Assembly (NCBI RefSeq): GCF_026626635.1
Contig: NZ_JAPNKA010000001.1
Span: 3,224,001-3,288,000, forward strand
Origin: Archangium lansingense
Lineage (GTDB): Bacteria > Myxococcota > Myxococcia > Myxococcales > Myxococcaceae
Reading direction: 5' to 3'
Length of the DNA: 64,000 nucleotides
Made by a program: the position numbers and the translations under genes. Of this stretch, positions 17,809 through 28,847 are shown piece after piece (the first letter of the stretch is position 1; each line of letters starts with the position of its first letter). The notes under the pieces were generated by a model. The model had not been told where the DNA came from, made no database searches, and saw nothing but the letters and a program-made list of their open reading frames with translations.

Positions 17809-18279
17809 TCAGACTTCCTCGTCGGGCAGGAGCGTGCGCAGCAGCTCGTCGTCGGGACCGAGCGGGCGCCAGCCGGGTGGCGGCGGTGTCGCGAGGAGCG
17901 CCGCCATGATCTGCCTGGCGCGATCCTGATGGGCTTCTGGGGTGTAGCCAATCCAGCGGGCTAGTGCCTTGGCAACCTTGAAACGATTGGCGTCGTCCAT
18001 CACGGCCGGCCAACCCTCGGGGAGACTCTGGGACAACTGCCGCACGAGCACATCGCGTTCGAAGCGTGTGACCCGATGGCTCCGCTCCGCCTCGGCGAGC
18101 AACCCGCTCAACACCTGCACTCCGGCGACGTCATCCTTGCCAAGCTCCTCGGCCAGCAAGTACAGCGGGATGGCAGGGCGTGCCTCGGCGAATGCGGTGA
18201 GCGAAGTGAAACCGCGTTCACGGACCCGTTCATATAGCCGGACCTTCCAGTGGCCCTGCCAGGCATGTCCGTCGCTCAT
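17809..18279 (-). CDS. Probable immunity protein of the lipoprotein toxin pair
   Basis: A 156-residue soluble, mostly helical protein beginning MSDGHAWQGHWKVRLYE, with no signal peptide, no membrane segment and no catalytic motif that I recognise. Its start overlaps the stop of the upstream lipoprotein toxin gene by 4 bases (ATGA), a coupling typical of toxin-immunity pairs. I therefore infer that it neutralises the toxin in the producing cell and in kin. The frame is open further upstream, but only inside the toxin gene. It has no intact homologue elsewhere in the window. The name rests on position rather than on a recognised immunity family. Confidence 0.65.
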   Translation of the reverse strand: MSDGHAWQGHWKVRLYERVRERGFTSLTAFAEARPAIPLYLLAEELGKDDVAGVQVLSGLLAEAERSHRVTRFERDVLVRQLSQSLPEGWPAVMDDANRFKVAKALARWIGYTPEAHQDRARQIMAALLATPPPPGWRPLGPDDELLRTLLPDEEV

Positions 18280-19748
18280 CGCCCTCTCCAGCGTATGAAG
18301 TTCATCGGAATGCCGTAGTCCTTCATGAACTCCGCGACGATGTTCAGGATCTCGTTCCGCGTCAACATCCGGCCAGCAGCCATCTCGGCGTCCCGCAACT
18401 CGCTCATGATCAACCGATTCCATTCGCCCGCCCAAGTGCGACCCAGGCGCCAGTCGCCACCACCATGGATCGCCTCGTGGCGTGCCTGTTCCATTCTGAC
18501 GCAGAACTGGTCGATGCTCATCTCGCCAGTGAAGCCGCGCTTCTCAAACCACTCGCGGAACTCTTGCGGTAGCACGTGGTGCTCCGGGGGCTCGGCCATG
18601 CCGGCTCCTGCTCTGCCCGTCACCCGCATGGCCCGCACCTCGGGTCCATCGCCCAGCGCCTCGCGCACGCCCTTGGGCAGGTCGCCGTACGCCTCGGCCA
18701 TCATCACATGGCCGGAGTGAATCCGCACCGCAGCGCTGACGGCCGGAAGCGAGATGACGCCCGCCCGCACCAGCTGGCGCATCATCTCCACCCACTCGGC
18801 GGAGACGACTATTCGCGTGCCCATCATCACGCCGTTGGAGCCCATCACGAGCCCCACGCTCAGCGTGGCGGAGGTGGCTGGCCCCAACAGCCGGGGCAGG
18901 GCCATCTTCATCGCCGAGCCCAGGGCCAGCGATTCGAGGAGCTCCTTCACCAGCAGCATCTTCTGGAGGTTCTCCCCCGACCTGAGCACGCGCTCCCGGG
19001 TCGCGGCGAACTCGCCGGTGAGGTGGCCGATGAGCGCGGGAAGGTCGGCTGCCGCGGCCTCGGCCTGCCCCGGCTCCCGGGAGGCGAGCGCCGTCATGGT
19101 GGGGCCGAGCACCGTCCGCCAGCCATTCATCTGTTGGAACAGCCGCTCCACGCTGTAGGACGGGTGCTGCGCGAGCAGCACGTCGGAGAGGTGGAGGAAG
19201 TCGAGCCAGACGGCGAGCAGCATGGAGCCCATCATGGCGGCCTGCAGCCGGGGACCCCCCAGGCGCAAGAGGGCCAGTTGCATGTCCGGGTCTTCCATCT
19301 CCGAGGCCATGGTGGACAGCTGGGTGGCGGCGGCGAGCTCGGCGTCAATCCACCGCAGTTGTTGGAGGCCGTACTCCACGAAGGGAACGAACAGCTCGGG
19401 GTAGGGGCCGGCGATGCCGCGCTTGCTGGCCTCGAGTCTGGAGAGCTCGACGGAGATTCGGCGGGTGGAGCTGGACACGTCGCCCAAGGCACGGGTGAAC
19501 GCCAGGTGGGCCGCCAGGGCACCCCGCCGCGCGGGCTCCACGGCGTCGCGGGGGCGTGCCCCATCCGTTCCCGCCCCCCGGCCGGGTCCCAGCACCAGGG
19601 ATGGAGTCTCCGCCTCGCGAGGCGAGTAACGCAGGCTCGTTCTCTGGCCAGGGGGTGGTGTCCAGGACGCGCAGCCGGTGGACAGCAGGAGCAGGGCGAG
19701 CAGAGGTAACGCCCACCGGGGACGTGGCAACAGCATCGGTGTCATCAT
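18276..19748 (-). CDS. DUF2380-type lipoprotein, probable polymorphic toxin
   Basis: A 490-residue lipoprotein. The signal peptide ends in a lipobox (LLSTGC, Cys26), so the mature protein should be lipid-anchored. A helical middle region (about 70-330) is shared with the decayed copy. The C-terminal 110 residues contain EHHVLPQEFREWF and, about 40 residues on, HEAIHGGGDW. This His-rich pattern resembles HNH-like nuclease toxins and the myxobacterial DUF2380 lipoproteins. The conserved N-terminus with an exchangeable C-terminus, followed by a 4-base-overlapping small gene, is the layout of polymorphic toxins such as the SitA proteins passed between myxobacterial cells by outer-membrane exchange. 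Toxicity and target are inferred, not shown. Confidence 0.75.
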   Translation of the reverse strand: MMTPMLLPRPRWALPLLALLLLSTGCASWTPPPGQRTSLRYSPREAETPSLVLGPGRGAGTDGARPRDAVEPARRGALAAHLAFTRALGDVSSSTRRISVELSRLEASKRGIAGPYPELFVPFVEYGLQQLRWIDAELAAATQLSTMASEMEDPDMQLALLRLGGPRLQAAMMGSMLLAVWLDFLHLSDVLLAQHPSYSVERLFQQMNGWRTVLGPTMTALASREPGQAEAAAADLPALIGHLTGEFAATRERVLRSGENLQKMLLVKELLESLALGSAMKMALPRLLGPATSATLSVGLVMGSNGVMMGTRIVVSAEWVEMMRQLVRAGVISLPAVSAAVRIHSGHVMMAEAYGDLPKGVREALGDGPEVRAMRVTGRAGAGMAEPPEHHVLPQEFREWFEKRGFTGEMSIDQFCVRMEQARHEAIHGGGDWRLGRTWAGEWNRLIMSELRDAEMAAGRMLTRNEILNIVAEFMKDYGIPMNFIRWRGR

Positions 19749-19874
19749 CGTCTCGGGGAAAGGGCTTCCACTCTAGCGGGCGCTCCCGACGAGCCCCGGC
19801 GGCCTGGACAGCACGGAGCCGGTGCTCCCTGCCGGGCACTCGCCACCGTGGCCCCATATCGCGCGAGCACCTGC

Positions 19875-20747
19875 TCAGCCGGGAGGTGGCTGCTCCAGGC
19901 GCTCGAAGAGGGCGCGGGCCCGCGCGATTCCCTGCTCGGGGTTGAGCGCGAGGTACCAGTAGCGCTCCAGCTCGATGGCGCCCCGGCGCAACTGCATCAC
20001 GCCCTGCGTCTTGTGCTCGGCGATGGCCCAGTCGACCACGATGTTGTAGTCGAGCCGGTCGCGGAACCCGAACTTGCGCGTGCGGTCGAACTCGAACACC
20101 ACTCCCGGGCGCACGTCCGCGAGCGGATGGCCCGGCACACCGCTGTACGCGAAGCCCTCGGCCTCTGGGATGGGGAACCCCTGGCGATTCTGCTCGGCAA
20201 CCTCGGCGCGGCGAGTATGCCCGGTGGCGCCAAGGACCAGTGGTCGCTCGTGCGGTGACAGGCCGGCCACCACCTCCAACGCAAGCAGGGCCGCGTCGCG
20301 GTGGTGCGCGTGCGTCTGGGGCAGGGGCAGCATCACGAAGACGAAGTCGTACCGGCCCTGGAGCAACACCTCGCGTAGCCGGCGCCGGATGTGCTCAGTG
20401 TCCCAGCCCTCACCGGGCGCGGCGTCCGCGGCCAGGGTGTAGCCAGGGTCTGGCTGGTCCAGGAAGACGCACTCGCGCAGCCCGAGGAGGCGAGCCGCGG
20501 CCCGAAGCTCCTGCTCGCGGATGCGTGGGAGGTGGACGCGCGCTACCTCCGGGTCCGTGAGCTTCAGCCCATACAGGGGCTCGGCCAGGGTAGCGGTCCG
20601 GTAGCCCCCCTCGCCTCGGGTGAACACCACCAGGTCCACCTGCGCTCCGAGCGAGCGGGAGAGCTTGTACACGGTGCCGCCGAAGAGCGTCTCGTCGTCC
20701 GGGTGGGCCGTCACCAGCAGCAGCCGCGGAGGGGGAGGGGAGTGCAC
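19875..20747 (-). CDS. PIG-L (LmbE-like) family deacetylase
   Basis: A 290-residue zinc-dependent amide hydrolase of the LmbE/PIG-L family, which deacetylates N-acetylglucosaminyl compounds and related sugars. The catalytic and zinc motif AHPDDE is at residues 14-19, and the second zinc site region reads THAHHRD. Length and layout fit the family. It lies 126 bases upstream of the toxin gene on the same strand. Its 3' half was duplicated together with the toxin's 5' half, so the two were already neighbours when the duplication happened. The substrate is unknown; a glycan or small-thiol precursor is possible. Confidence 0.88.
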   Translation of the reverse strand: MHSPPPPRLLLVTAHPDDETLFGGTVYKLSRSLGAQVDLVVFTRGEGGYRTATLAEPLYGLKLTDPEVARVHLPRIREQELRAAARLLGLRECVFLDQPDPGYTLAADAAPGEGWDTEHIRRRLREVLLQGRYDFVFVMLPLPQTHAHHRDAALLALEVVAGLSPHERPLVLGATGHTRRAEVAEQNRQGFPIPEAEGFAYSGVPGHPLADVRPGVVFEFDRTRKFGFRDRLDYNIVVDWAIAEHKTQGVMQLRRGAIELERYWYLALNPEQGIARARALFERLEQPPPG

Positions 20748-20804
20748 CGCGCGAGCAGACAGGAGCCGCTGTGCTCGGTCAAGCCACGCGCGCTCCCCAT
20801 CTCC

Positions 20805-21785
20805 TCACAACCACCCGCGCTCTTTGTACCAATGGGCGCTGCGGCGGAGAGAGTCGGCCACGTCCCGCGTGGCGCGGAAGCCCAGCACCCGCTCGGCCTT
20901 GGCGCTCGAGCATGTCCAGGCCGGTGCGAGGAGCTGTCGCGCGAACTTCCGGTTGAGGGGCAGGCGCCGGCCCGTCACCTGCGACACCCCATCCGCCACG
21001 GTGGCCAGCGCCGTCAGCACGGCCGGGGACACCCGGACTGTTCGCGGTTGGACGCTCAGCGCCTCGGCCACGAGTCCCTGCAATTCTTCCAGGGTGAGGG
21101 GCTGGGGGTGACCTACGAAGAAGGCTTGGCCGAGGGCCTCGTCCCGCTCCGCCAGAAGCAGGAGCAGGTCCACCACATCCTCCACGTCCACCAGCGTCAG
21201 CGGCCGAGGACCCCCGCCCAGCTCCAGCCGCAGGCCCCGGGATACCAGCTTGAAGAGGGTGAGGTTCTCCTGGTCCCCCGGCCCCACGATGCGGGGCGGG
21301 CGCACCACCGTCACCGGCAGTCGGTCCGCATACGAGAAGGCGATGCGCTCGGCCTCGGCCTTGCTCTCCCCGTACCACTCGGCAGGTTGGAGCGGGTCCT
21401 CCTCTACCTTGGGCCTGCCGGGCGTAGAGGGCCCCGAGGCGCCCAGGGAGCTGGCCAGCACCAGCCGGGGCCGGGCTCCGGTGGCCACCATCGCCTCGCA
21501 TATTCGCCGCGTTCCCTCGGCGTTTATGCGCATGAAGTCCTCCCGGGTGGCGGCGCGGCGCAGGCCCGCCAGGTGGAAGACCACGTCCCGTCCCTGGACT
21601 GCCCGGGCGAGGCTGGAGGCGTCCATCACATCTCCCTCCAACCTCTCGTACTCCAACCCGACCAGACCTGAGACGTCGCTTCCGGGACGCACGAGACAGG
21701 CTGCTACATGTCCCCGCGCGAGCAGTGCGCGCACCAGCCAGGAGCCCAGGAAACCGTTCGCGCCAGTGACGAGTGTGTTCAACAT
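20805..21785 (-). CDS. NAD-dependent epimerase/dehydratase (extended SDR)
   Basis: A 326-residue extended SDR with Rossmann motif TGANGFLGSWLVRAL near the N-terminus, catalytic Ser in ASSLGASG and YxxxK in YGESK. It resembles dihydroflavonol-reductase or 3-beta-hydroxysteroid-type SDRs acting on sugars, polyketides or terpenoids; the substrate cannot be assigned. I chose the ATG at 21783-21785, preceded by GGGGAAAG about 8 bases upstream, because it directly precedes the nucleotide-binding motif. The frame extends to 22172 only through the divergent SWIB gene region. It lies 57 bases upstream of the PIG-L gene on the same strand and may be co-transcribed with it. Confidence 0.85.
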   Translation of the reverse strand: MLNTLVTGANGFLGSWLVRALLARGHVAACLVRPGSDVSGLVGLEYERLEGDVMDASSLARAVQGRDVVFHLAGLRRAATREDFMRINAEGTRRICEAMVATGARPRLVLASSLGASGPSTPGRPKVEEDPLQPAEWYGESKAEAERIAFSYADRLPVTVVRPPRIVGPGDQENLTLFKLVSRGLRLELGGGPRPLTLVDVEDVVDLLLLLAERDEALGQAFFVGHPQPLTLEELQGLVAEALSVQPRTVRVSPAVLTALATVADGVSQVTGRRLPLNRKFARQLLAPAWTCSSAKAERVLGFRATRDVADSLRRSAHWYKERGWL

Positions 21786-21791
21786 GGTGTG

Positions 21792-21834
21792 CTTTCCCCG
21801 AGAAAACACTCTTCCTTTCCGAGGGAGAAACACT
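21792..21834. repeat. Tandem direct repeat in the divergent promoter region
   Basis: Two imperfect 19-20 base copies (CTTTCCCCGAGAAAACACT at 21792-21810 and CTTTCCGAGGGAGAAACACT at 21815-21834) sit just upstream of the SDR start, in the 196-base region shared with the SWIB gene. Centres are about 23 bases apart, roughly two helical turns, which would fit a pair of operator sites. The regulator is unknown. Confidence 0.5.
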
Positions 21835-21981
21835 ATTTTCATCTCGGCCCTCAGAGGGAAAAATGCAGCGGAGGGCTGATTTTCGGCCTCGGGCGTGTTA
21901 CGACGCGCTCGACGGCTCAGGGTGTGAACCAGCCGTGCAAAGCCCCCGGACACTCGAACAGGGGGAGGAGATCCGAACGAA

Positions 21982-22323
21982 ATGGCCGCCAAGAAGACCA
22001 CCGCCGCGAAGAAGGCTCCTGCCGCGAAGAAGGCTCCCGCCGCCAAGAAGACCGCTGCCGCGGGTGCCAAGCGCAAGCCCAACGCGGCGTTCATGAAGGA
22101 GATGACGCCGTCCGCCGCTCTCGCGGAGATCGTCGGCAACAAGCCGATTCCCCGCACCCAGGTCGTCAGCAAGATCTGGGACTACATCAAGAAGAACAAC
22201 CTCCAGGACGCGAAGAACAAGCGGCAGATCAACGCCGACGACAAGCTCAAGCCCATCTTCGGTGGCAAGAAGTCCGTCACCATGTTTGAGATGACGGCGC
22301 TGGTGAACAAGAACCTGACCTGA
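21982..22323 (+). CDS. SWIB/MDM2-domain protein with histone H1-like tail
   Basis: A 113-residue basic protein. Residues 1-33 are an Ala-Lys-Pro repeat tail (AAKKAPAAKKAPAAKK pattern) like eukaryotic histone H1 or bacterial histone-like proteins. Residues about 38-113 form a SWIB domain (TPSAALAEIVG, SKIWDYIKKNNLQ, KLKPIFGGK). Such proteins probably bind DNA and shape the nucleoid, as proposed for chlamydial and myxobacterial relatives. A strong GGAGGAG lies 11 bases before the ATG, suggesting good expression. It is a single-gene unit, divergent from the SDR and followed by a strong stem-loop. Confidence 0.9.
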   Translation: MAAKKTTAAKKAPAAKKAPAAKKTAAAGAKRKPNAAFMKEMTPSAALAEIVGNKPIPRTQVVSKIWDYIKKNNLQDAKNKRQINADDKLKPIFGGKKSVTMFEMTALVNKNLT

Positions 22324-22353
22324 GCCGCCTGACCGGCAGTCGCTGTCTCCCCG

Positions 22354-22382
22354 GAGGGCTCGCCACCATGTGGCGGGCCCTC
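22354..22382 (+). terminator. Stem-loop after the SWIB gene
   Basis: GAGGGCTCGCCAC pairs with GTGGCGGGCCCTC around a three-base CAT loop, giving a 13-base-pair stem with one mismatch. It begins about 30 bases after the stop codon. No long T run follows, but the position and stability fit a transcription end. Confidence 0.55.
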
Positions 22383-22468
22383 TGCACTTTCAGGAGAACA
22401 ACCTCCGAGGGAGCAAGCGGCTGGAGAGCGTTGGATAGCGTGCGGAAGAGCGTCTCCGTGGTGGTCAG

Positions 22469-25400
22469 ATGAGCCCGGCAGTCCTACGACTGGGACATAT
22501 GCGACTCGAGGGGACGGCTGTGTCGGGTGGAGACGTGGGGCAGGCGAGCGTCGAGGCCCTGGCGGGAACGCTGTACGGGCGCGTGCGCGAGGAGCTGCTG
22601 TCACGGACCACGCCGCTGTCCACCTACCGGCTGCAGCTTCACAAGGGCTTTCCCTTCACCGCGGCGCGCGAGGTGGTGCCCTACCTGGCCCGGCTGGGGG
22701 TGACGGACGTGTATTGCTCGCCCTACCTCAAGGCGAGCCCAGGCAGCACCCACGGCTATGACTGCGTGGACCACAAACAGCTCAACTCCGAGGTGGGCTC
22801 GCCTGAGGCGCACGCGGCCTTCTGCTCCATGGTGCGCGAGCACGGGCTTGGCCAGGTGCTGGACGTGGTGCCCAACCACATGGGCATCGACTCCTTCAAC
22901 CCGCTCTGGTTCGACGTGCTGGAGAACGGCCCTTCGTCCCTGTACGCGCGCTTCTTCGACATCGACTGGAGCCCGGTGAAGGACGAGCTGGAGGCCAAGG
23001 TCCTCCTGCCGGTGCTGGGGGACCAGTACGGCATGGTGCTGGAGCGCGGCGAGCTGAAGCTGGGCTTCCGGGAGGGGGCCTTCTTCATCCACTACTACGA
23101 CCGCCTGCTTCCGTTGGCTCCTCGACAGTACGGGAAGGTGCTGCGGCACGGCTTGGAGGAGCTTGAGGGCCGGCTGCAGGCCGAGAACCCGCACCTCATC
23201 GAGCTGCACTCCATCCTCACCGCCATTGGTCACCTGCCTCCGCGCACGGAGACCGAGCGTGCCCGGGTCATCGAGCGCAACCGGGAGAAGGAGGTCGTCA
23301 AGCGCCGGTTGGCGGCACTCGCCAGCTCCAGCCCCGAGGTGGCCCGCCACATCGAGGCCAACGTGGAGTCCTTCAATGGCACCCCGGGCAACACGCGCTC
23401 CTTTGATGCGCTGGACGACCTGCTGGCGGGTTGCAGCTACCGGCTGGCTCACTGGCGCGTGGCGGGGGAGGAGATCAACTACCGCCGCTTCTTCGACATC
23501 AACGGGTTGGCGGCCATCCGGGTGGAGGATCCAGACGTCTTCACCGAGGCCCACCAGCGCATCTTCGACTGGCTGCGTCAGGGCTGCATCACCGGGCTGC
23601 GCATCGACCACCCGGATGGGCTCTACGATCCCACGGCCTACTTCCTCAACCTGCAGGAGCAGTACTTCGTGGAGCGGGCGCGGGCCCTCTTCGATGCTGA
23701 GCACGCCCACCGAGCGGAGCACTGGCCGGAGGTGGAGCAGCGGCTGCGCGAGCGCTGGCAGGGAGAGGCGGGGGCCCACTCGGACTCGCCGCTGCGCAAG
23801 GCGCTCTACGTGGTGGTGGAGAAGATTCAAGGAGGCCGCGAGCGCATTCCCGAGGACTGGGCCGTGCACGGCACCACCGGCTACCGCTTCGCCAACGCGG
23901 TGGGGGGCGTCTTCGTGCGGCCGGACGCCGAGGTGCCGCTGACGGAGGCCTACCACCACTTCATCGGCGAGGCGCCCCACTTCGAGGAGCTGGTCTACGA
24001 GAAGAAGCGCCTCATCCTGCGCGACTTCATGTCGAGCGAGCTGAACATGCTCGCCCACCGGCTCAACCGCATCTCGGAGATGAACCGGCGCACGCGGGAC
24101 TTCACCCTCAACAGTCTGCGGCGAGCGCTGTCGGAGTTCATCGCGCTCTTCCCCGTCTACCGCACCTACGTGGACGACTGGCGGCCGGAGCTGGACGAGC
24201 GCGACGTGCGCTACATCCGGGACACGCTGCGTCATGCCAAGGCGCGCAACGCCACCGTCAACGCCACCATCTTCGACTTCCTGGGGGACGTGCTGCTGCG
24301 GCGCTACCCGGAGCACCTGGGGCCGCACGAGCGGGCGGAGATGCTGGCCTTCGCCATGAAGGTGCAGCAGGTGACGGGCCCGGTGATGGCCAAGGGGCTG
24401 GAGGACACCGTCTTCTACGTCTACCACCGGCTCGGCTCGTTGAATGAGGTGGGCGGGGAGCCGGAGCATTTCGGCACCAGTACCGACGTCTTCCATGCCC
24501 GTAACCAGGAGCGCGCGGTCCACTGGCCGGCGAGCATGCTCACCACCAGCACGCACGACACCAAGCGCAGCGAGGACGTGCGTGCGCGCATCAACGTCCT
24601 CTCCGAGCTGCCCGACGAGTGGCGCGCTCGGGTGGAGCACTGGTCTCGTCTCACGCGAGCCCACCGGACGGAGCTGCCCGGTGGCCCCGCTCCGTCCCTC
24701 AACGACGAATACCTCTTCTACCAGACGGTGGTGGGAGCCTGGCCCATGGGCCCGTCCCTCTCCTCCGAGGGGCTCATGGAACTCCGCGGCCGCATCCGCG
24801 ACTACCTGCTCAAGGCCATCAAGGAGGCCAAGGTCCGCACCTCGTGGACCAACCCGGACTCGGCCTACGAGGAGGGGGTGTCGCGCTTCGTGGAGGCCTG
24901 TCTGGACGAGGGCCGTAGCCGTCCCTTCCTCGAGGAGCTCCAGGCCTTCAAGCGCCGCATCGAGCGGGCCGGCCAGCACAACGCGCTCGGGCAGCTGCTG
25001 CTGAAGCTGGGCTCTCCCGGGGTGGTGGACACCTACCAGGGCTGCGAGCTGTGGGACCTGTCCCTGGTGGACCCTGACAACCGCCGGCCCGTGGACTATG
25101 GCCTGCGCACCCGGCTGCTGGAGGCCCTGGACCGAGAAGCGGAAGCGGATCGCCTCGGGCTGTGCTCCCGGCTGGTGAGGGACATGGACGATGGCCGCAT
25201 CAAGCTCTTCGTGCTGGCCGAGGCTCTGCGCCTGCGCCGGCGCCAGACGGCCCTCTTCCGCCATGGGGGGTACCGGACGTTGAACCTGGTGGGCCCTCGC
25301 GCCGATGCGGTCGTGGCCTTCGCCCGTGAGCACGGCCTCTCCTCGGTCCTCTGCGCCGCACCGCGCTACACCCTCTCCGCCCTGGAGTCCCCTGGAGGCC

Positions 25401-25578
25401 TTGTAGGGGCCTATGAAGAAACGTCCCTGGCATTGCCCGAGTCCTATGCGAGCATGACGTTCCGGGACGTTTTCACCGGCCAGGAGGTGCGGCCGGGGCG
25501 TCACGCGGGCAGCGCGGTGCTGCCCCTGGCGCCGCTACTGGCGGGCTTCCCGCTGGTGCTGCTGGAGAGGAGCGATGG

Positions 25579-25582
<4 letters not shown>
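22469..25582 (+). CDS. treY: Malto-oligosyltrehalose synthase
   Basis: A 1037-residue GH13 enzyme that isomerises the reducing-end alpha-1,4 bond of malto-oligosaccharides to the alpha,alpha-1,1 bond of trehalose. Family hallmarks are [12 protein letters not shown] near the start, [25 protein letters not shown], the nucleophile region LRIDHPDGL (about residue 380) and [11 protein letters not shown] (about 690). The N-terminus is about 50 residues longer than the conserved core. An alternative ATG at 22499 follows GGGACAT and is possible. The last four bases overlap the treX/glgX start (ATGA), so the two are coupled. No treZ hydrolase is in the window, so free trehalose release must use a gene elsewhere. 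Confidence 0.95.
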
Positions 25583-27735
<2,153 letters not shown>

Positions 27736-27777
27736 GAGACCGTAGGACCTTCAAGGTAGTCGACGGCGGGCCTCCTA

Positions 27778-27796
27778 CCCCGTTATACGGGGGCCC
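27778..27796 (+). promoter_or_regulatory. Hairpin covering the terC ribosome-binding site
   Basis: CCCCGT (27778-27783) pairs perfectly with ACGGGG (27787-27792) around a TAT loop. The right arm is the G-rich Shine-Dalgarno-like run, four bases before the GTG start at 27797. If formed in the mRNA, it would hide the ribosome-binding site. It is far too short to be a manganese (yybP-ykoY) riboswitch. Confidence 0.45.
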
Positions 27797-28786
27797 GTGA
27801 ACACTCAAAGCGCGCTCTGGATCGGCTTCAACCTCTTCGTCATCGCCATGCTGGCGCTCGACCTGGGGGTCTTCCACCGCAAGCAGCACGCGGTGTCGCC
27901 GAAGGAGGCCGGTGCCTGGACGGGCGTGTGGATCACCATCAGCCTGCTCTTCTGCGGCGGCCTGTTCTACTTCGGCTACTGGAACCGCGAGCAGGCGCTG
28001 CAGTGGGTGACGGCCTACGTTGTCGAGTACTCGCTCTCCGTCGACAACCTCTTCGTCTTCCTGATGGTGTTCTCCTACTTCCGGGTGGTGCCCGAGGTTC
28101 AGCACCGGGTGCTCTTCTGGGGCATCGTCGGCGCCTTCATCATGCGCGCGGTGCTCATCATCACCGGCACCGCGCTCGTCCAGCGCTTCCACTGGCTGCT
28201 CTACATCTTCGGCGCCTTCCTCGTCTTCACCGCCCTGAAGATGGCCTTCTCCAAGGACGACGCCGCCGCCGACCCCGAGCAGACGCTGATCGTCCGGATT
28301 GCCCGGCGCATGCTGCCAGTGGCCCGCCAGGGGGAGGGCAGCAACTTCTTCACCATCGAGGACGGCCGGCGCAAGGTGACGCCGCTCTTCCTGGTGCTGC
28401 TGGTGGTGGAGGCCACGGACCTGCTCTTCGCCCTGGACTCCATCCCCGCCGTGCTGGGCATCAGCCAGGATCCCTTCATCGTCTACACGTCCAACGTGTG
28501 CGCCATCCTCGGCCTGCGCTCGCTCTTCTTCGTGGTGTCGAGCCTGATGGACAAGTTCCACCTGCTCAAGGTGGGCCTGGCCGTCATCCTCGGCTTCGTG
28601 GGCACGAAGATGCTCATCACCTACTTCGACATCCACGTCTCCATCGGCCTGTCGCTGGGCGTCATTGGCGGGGTGCTGCTGGCCTCCATCGTGGCCTCGC
28701 TCATCTGGCCCAAGGCGGCCGAGGAGCCTGGTGTCCCGACGGACGTGACGCAGCCCGGGAGGGATCGCGAAGAGGCCGGGCGCTAA
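27797..28786 (+). CDS. TerC/Alx family integral membrane protein
   Basis: A 329-residue inner-membrane protein with about eight hydrophobic segments and the TerC-family acidic motifs: VVEYSLSVDNLFVFL in the third segment region and VVEATDLLFALDSIPAVLG in the second half. Members such as Alx and YceF export manganese or supply metal to secreted enzymes, and some are linked to tellurite resistance or pH stress. The charged residues inside the membrane segments are the presumed metal path. It starts with GTG behind a small hairpin that covers its ribosome-binding site, implying translational control. The neighbours treX and apaG give no functional link. Confidence 0.92.
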   Translation: MNTQSALWIGFNLFVIAMLALDLGVFHRKQHAVSPKEAGAWTGVWITISLLFCGGLFYFGYWNREQALQWVTAYVVEYSLSVDNLFVFLMVFSYFRVVPEVQHRVLFWGIVGAFIMRAVLIITGTALVQRFHWLLYIFGAFLVFTALKMAFSKDDAAADPEQTLIVRIARRMLPVARQGEGSNFFTIEDGRRKVTPLFLVLLVVEATDLLFALDSIPAVLGISQDPFIVYTSNVCAILGLRSLFFVVSSLMDKFHLLKVGLAVILGFVGTKMLITYFDIHVSIGLSLGVIGGVLLASIVASLIWPKAAEEPGVPTDVTQPGRDREEAGR

Positions 28787-28788
28787 GC

Positions 28789-28823
28789 CCCGGACTGGCT
28801 GGTTTGTTTGGCTTGCGTCCGGG
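28789..28823 (+). terminator. Candidate stem-loop after terC
   Basis: CCCGGAC (28789-28795) is perfectly complementary to GTCCGGG (28817-28823), with a 21-base loop, directly after the terC stop. There is no T run, so only a weak candidate. Confidence 0.3.
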
Positions 28824-28847
28824 CGGCGGGCCAGCCAATTGTGTCGC

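Noticed and set aside
27736..27796. Manganese (yybP-ykoY) riboswitch before terC
   Set aside because: Only 61 bases separate the genes, and the conserved riboswitch loops are absent; only a small hairpin is present.
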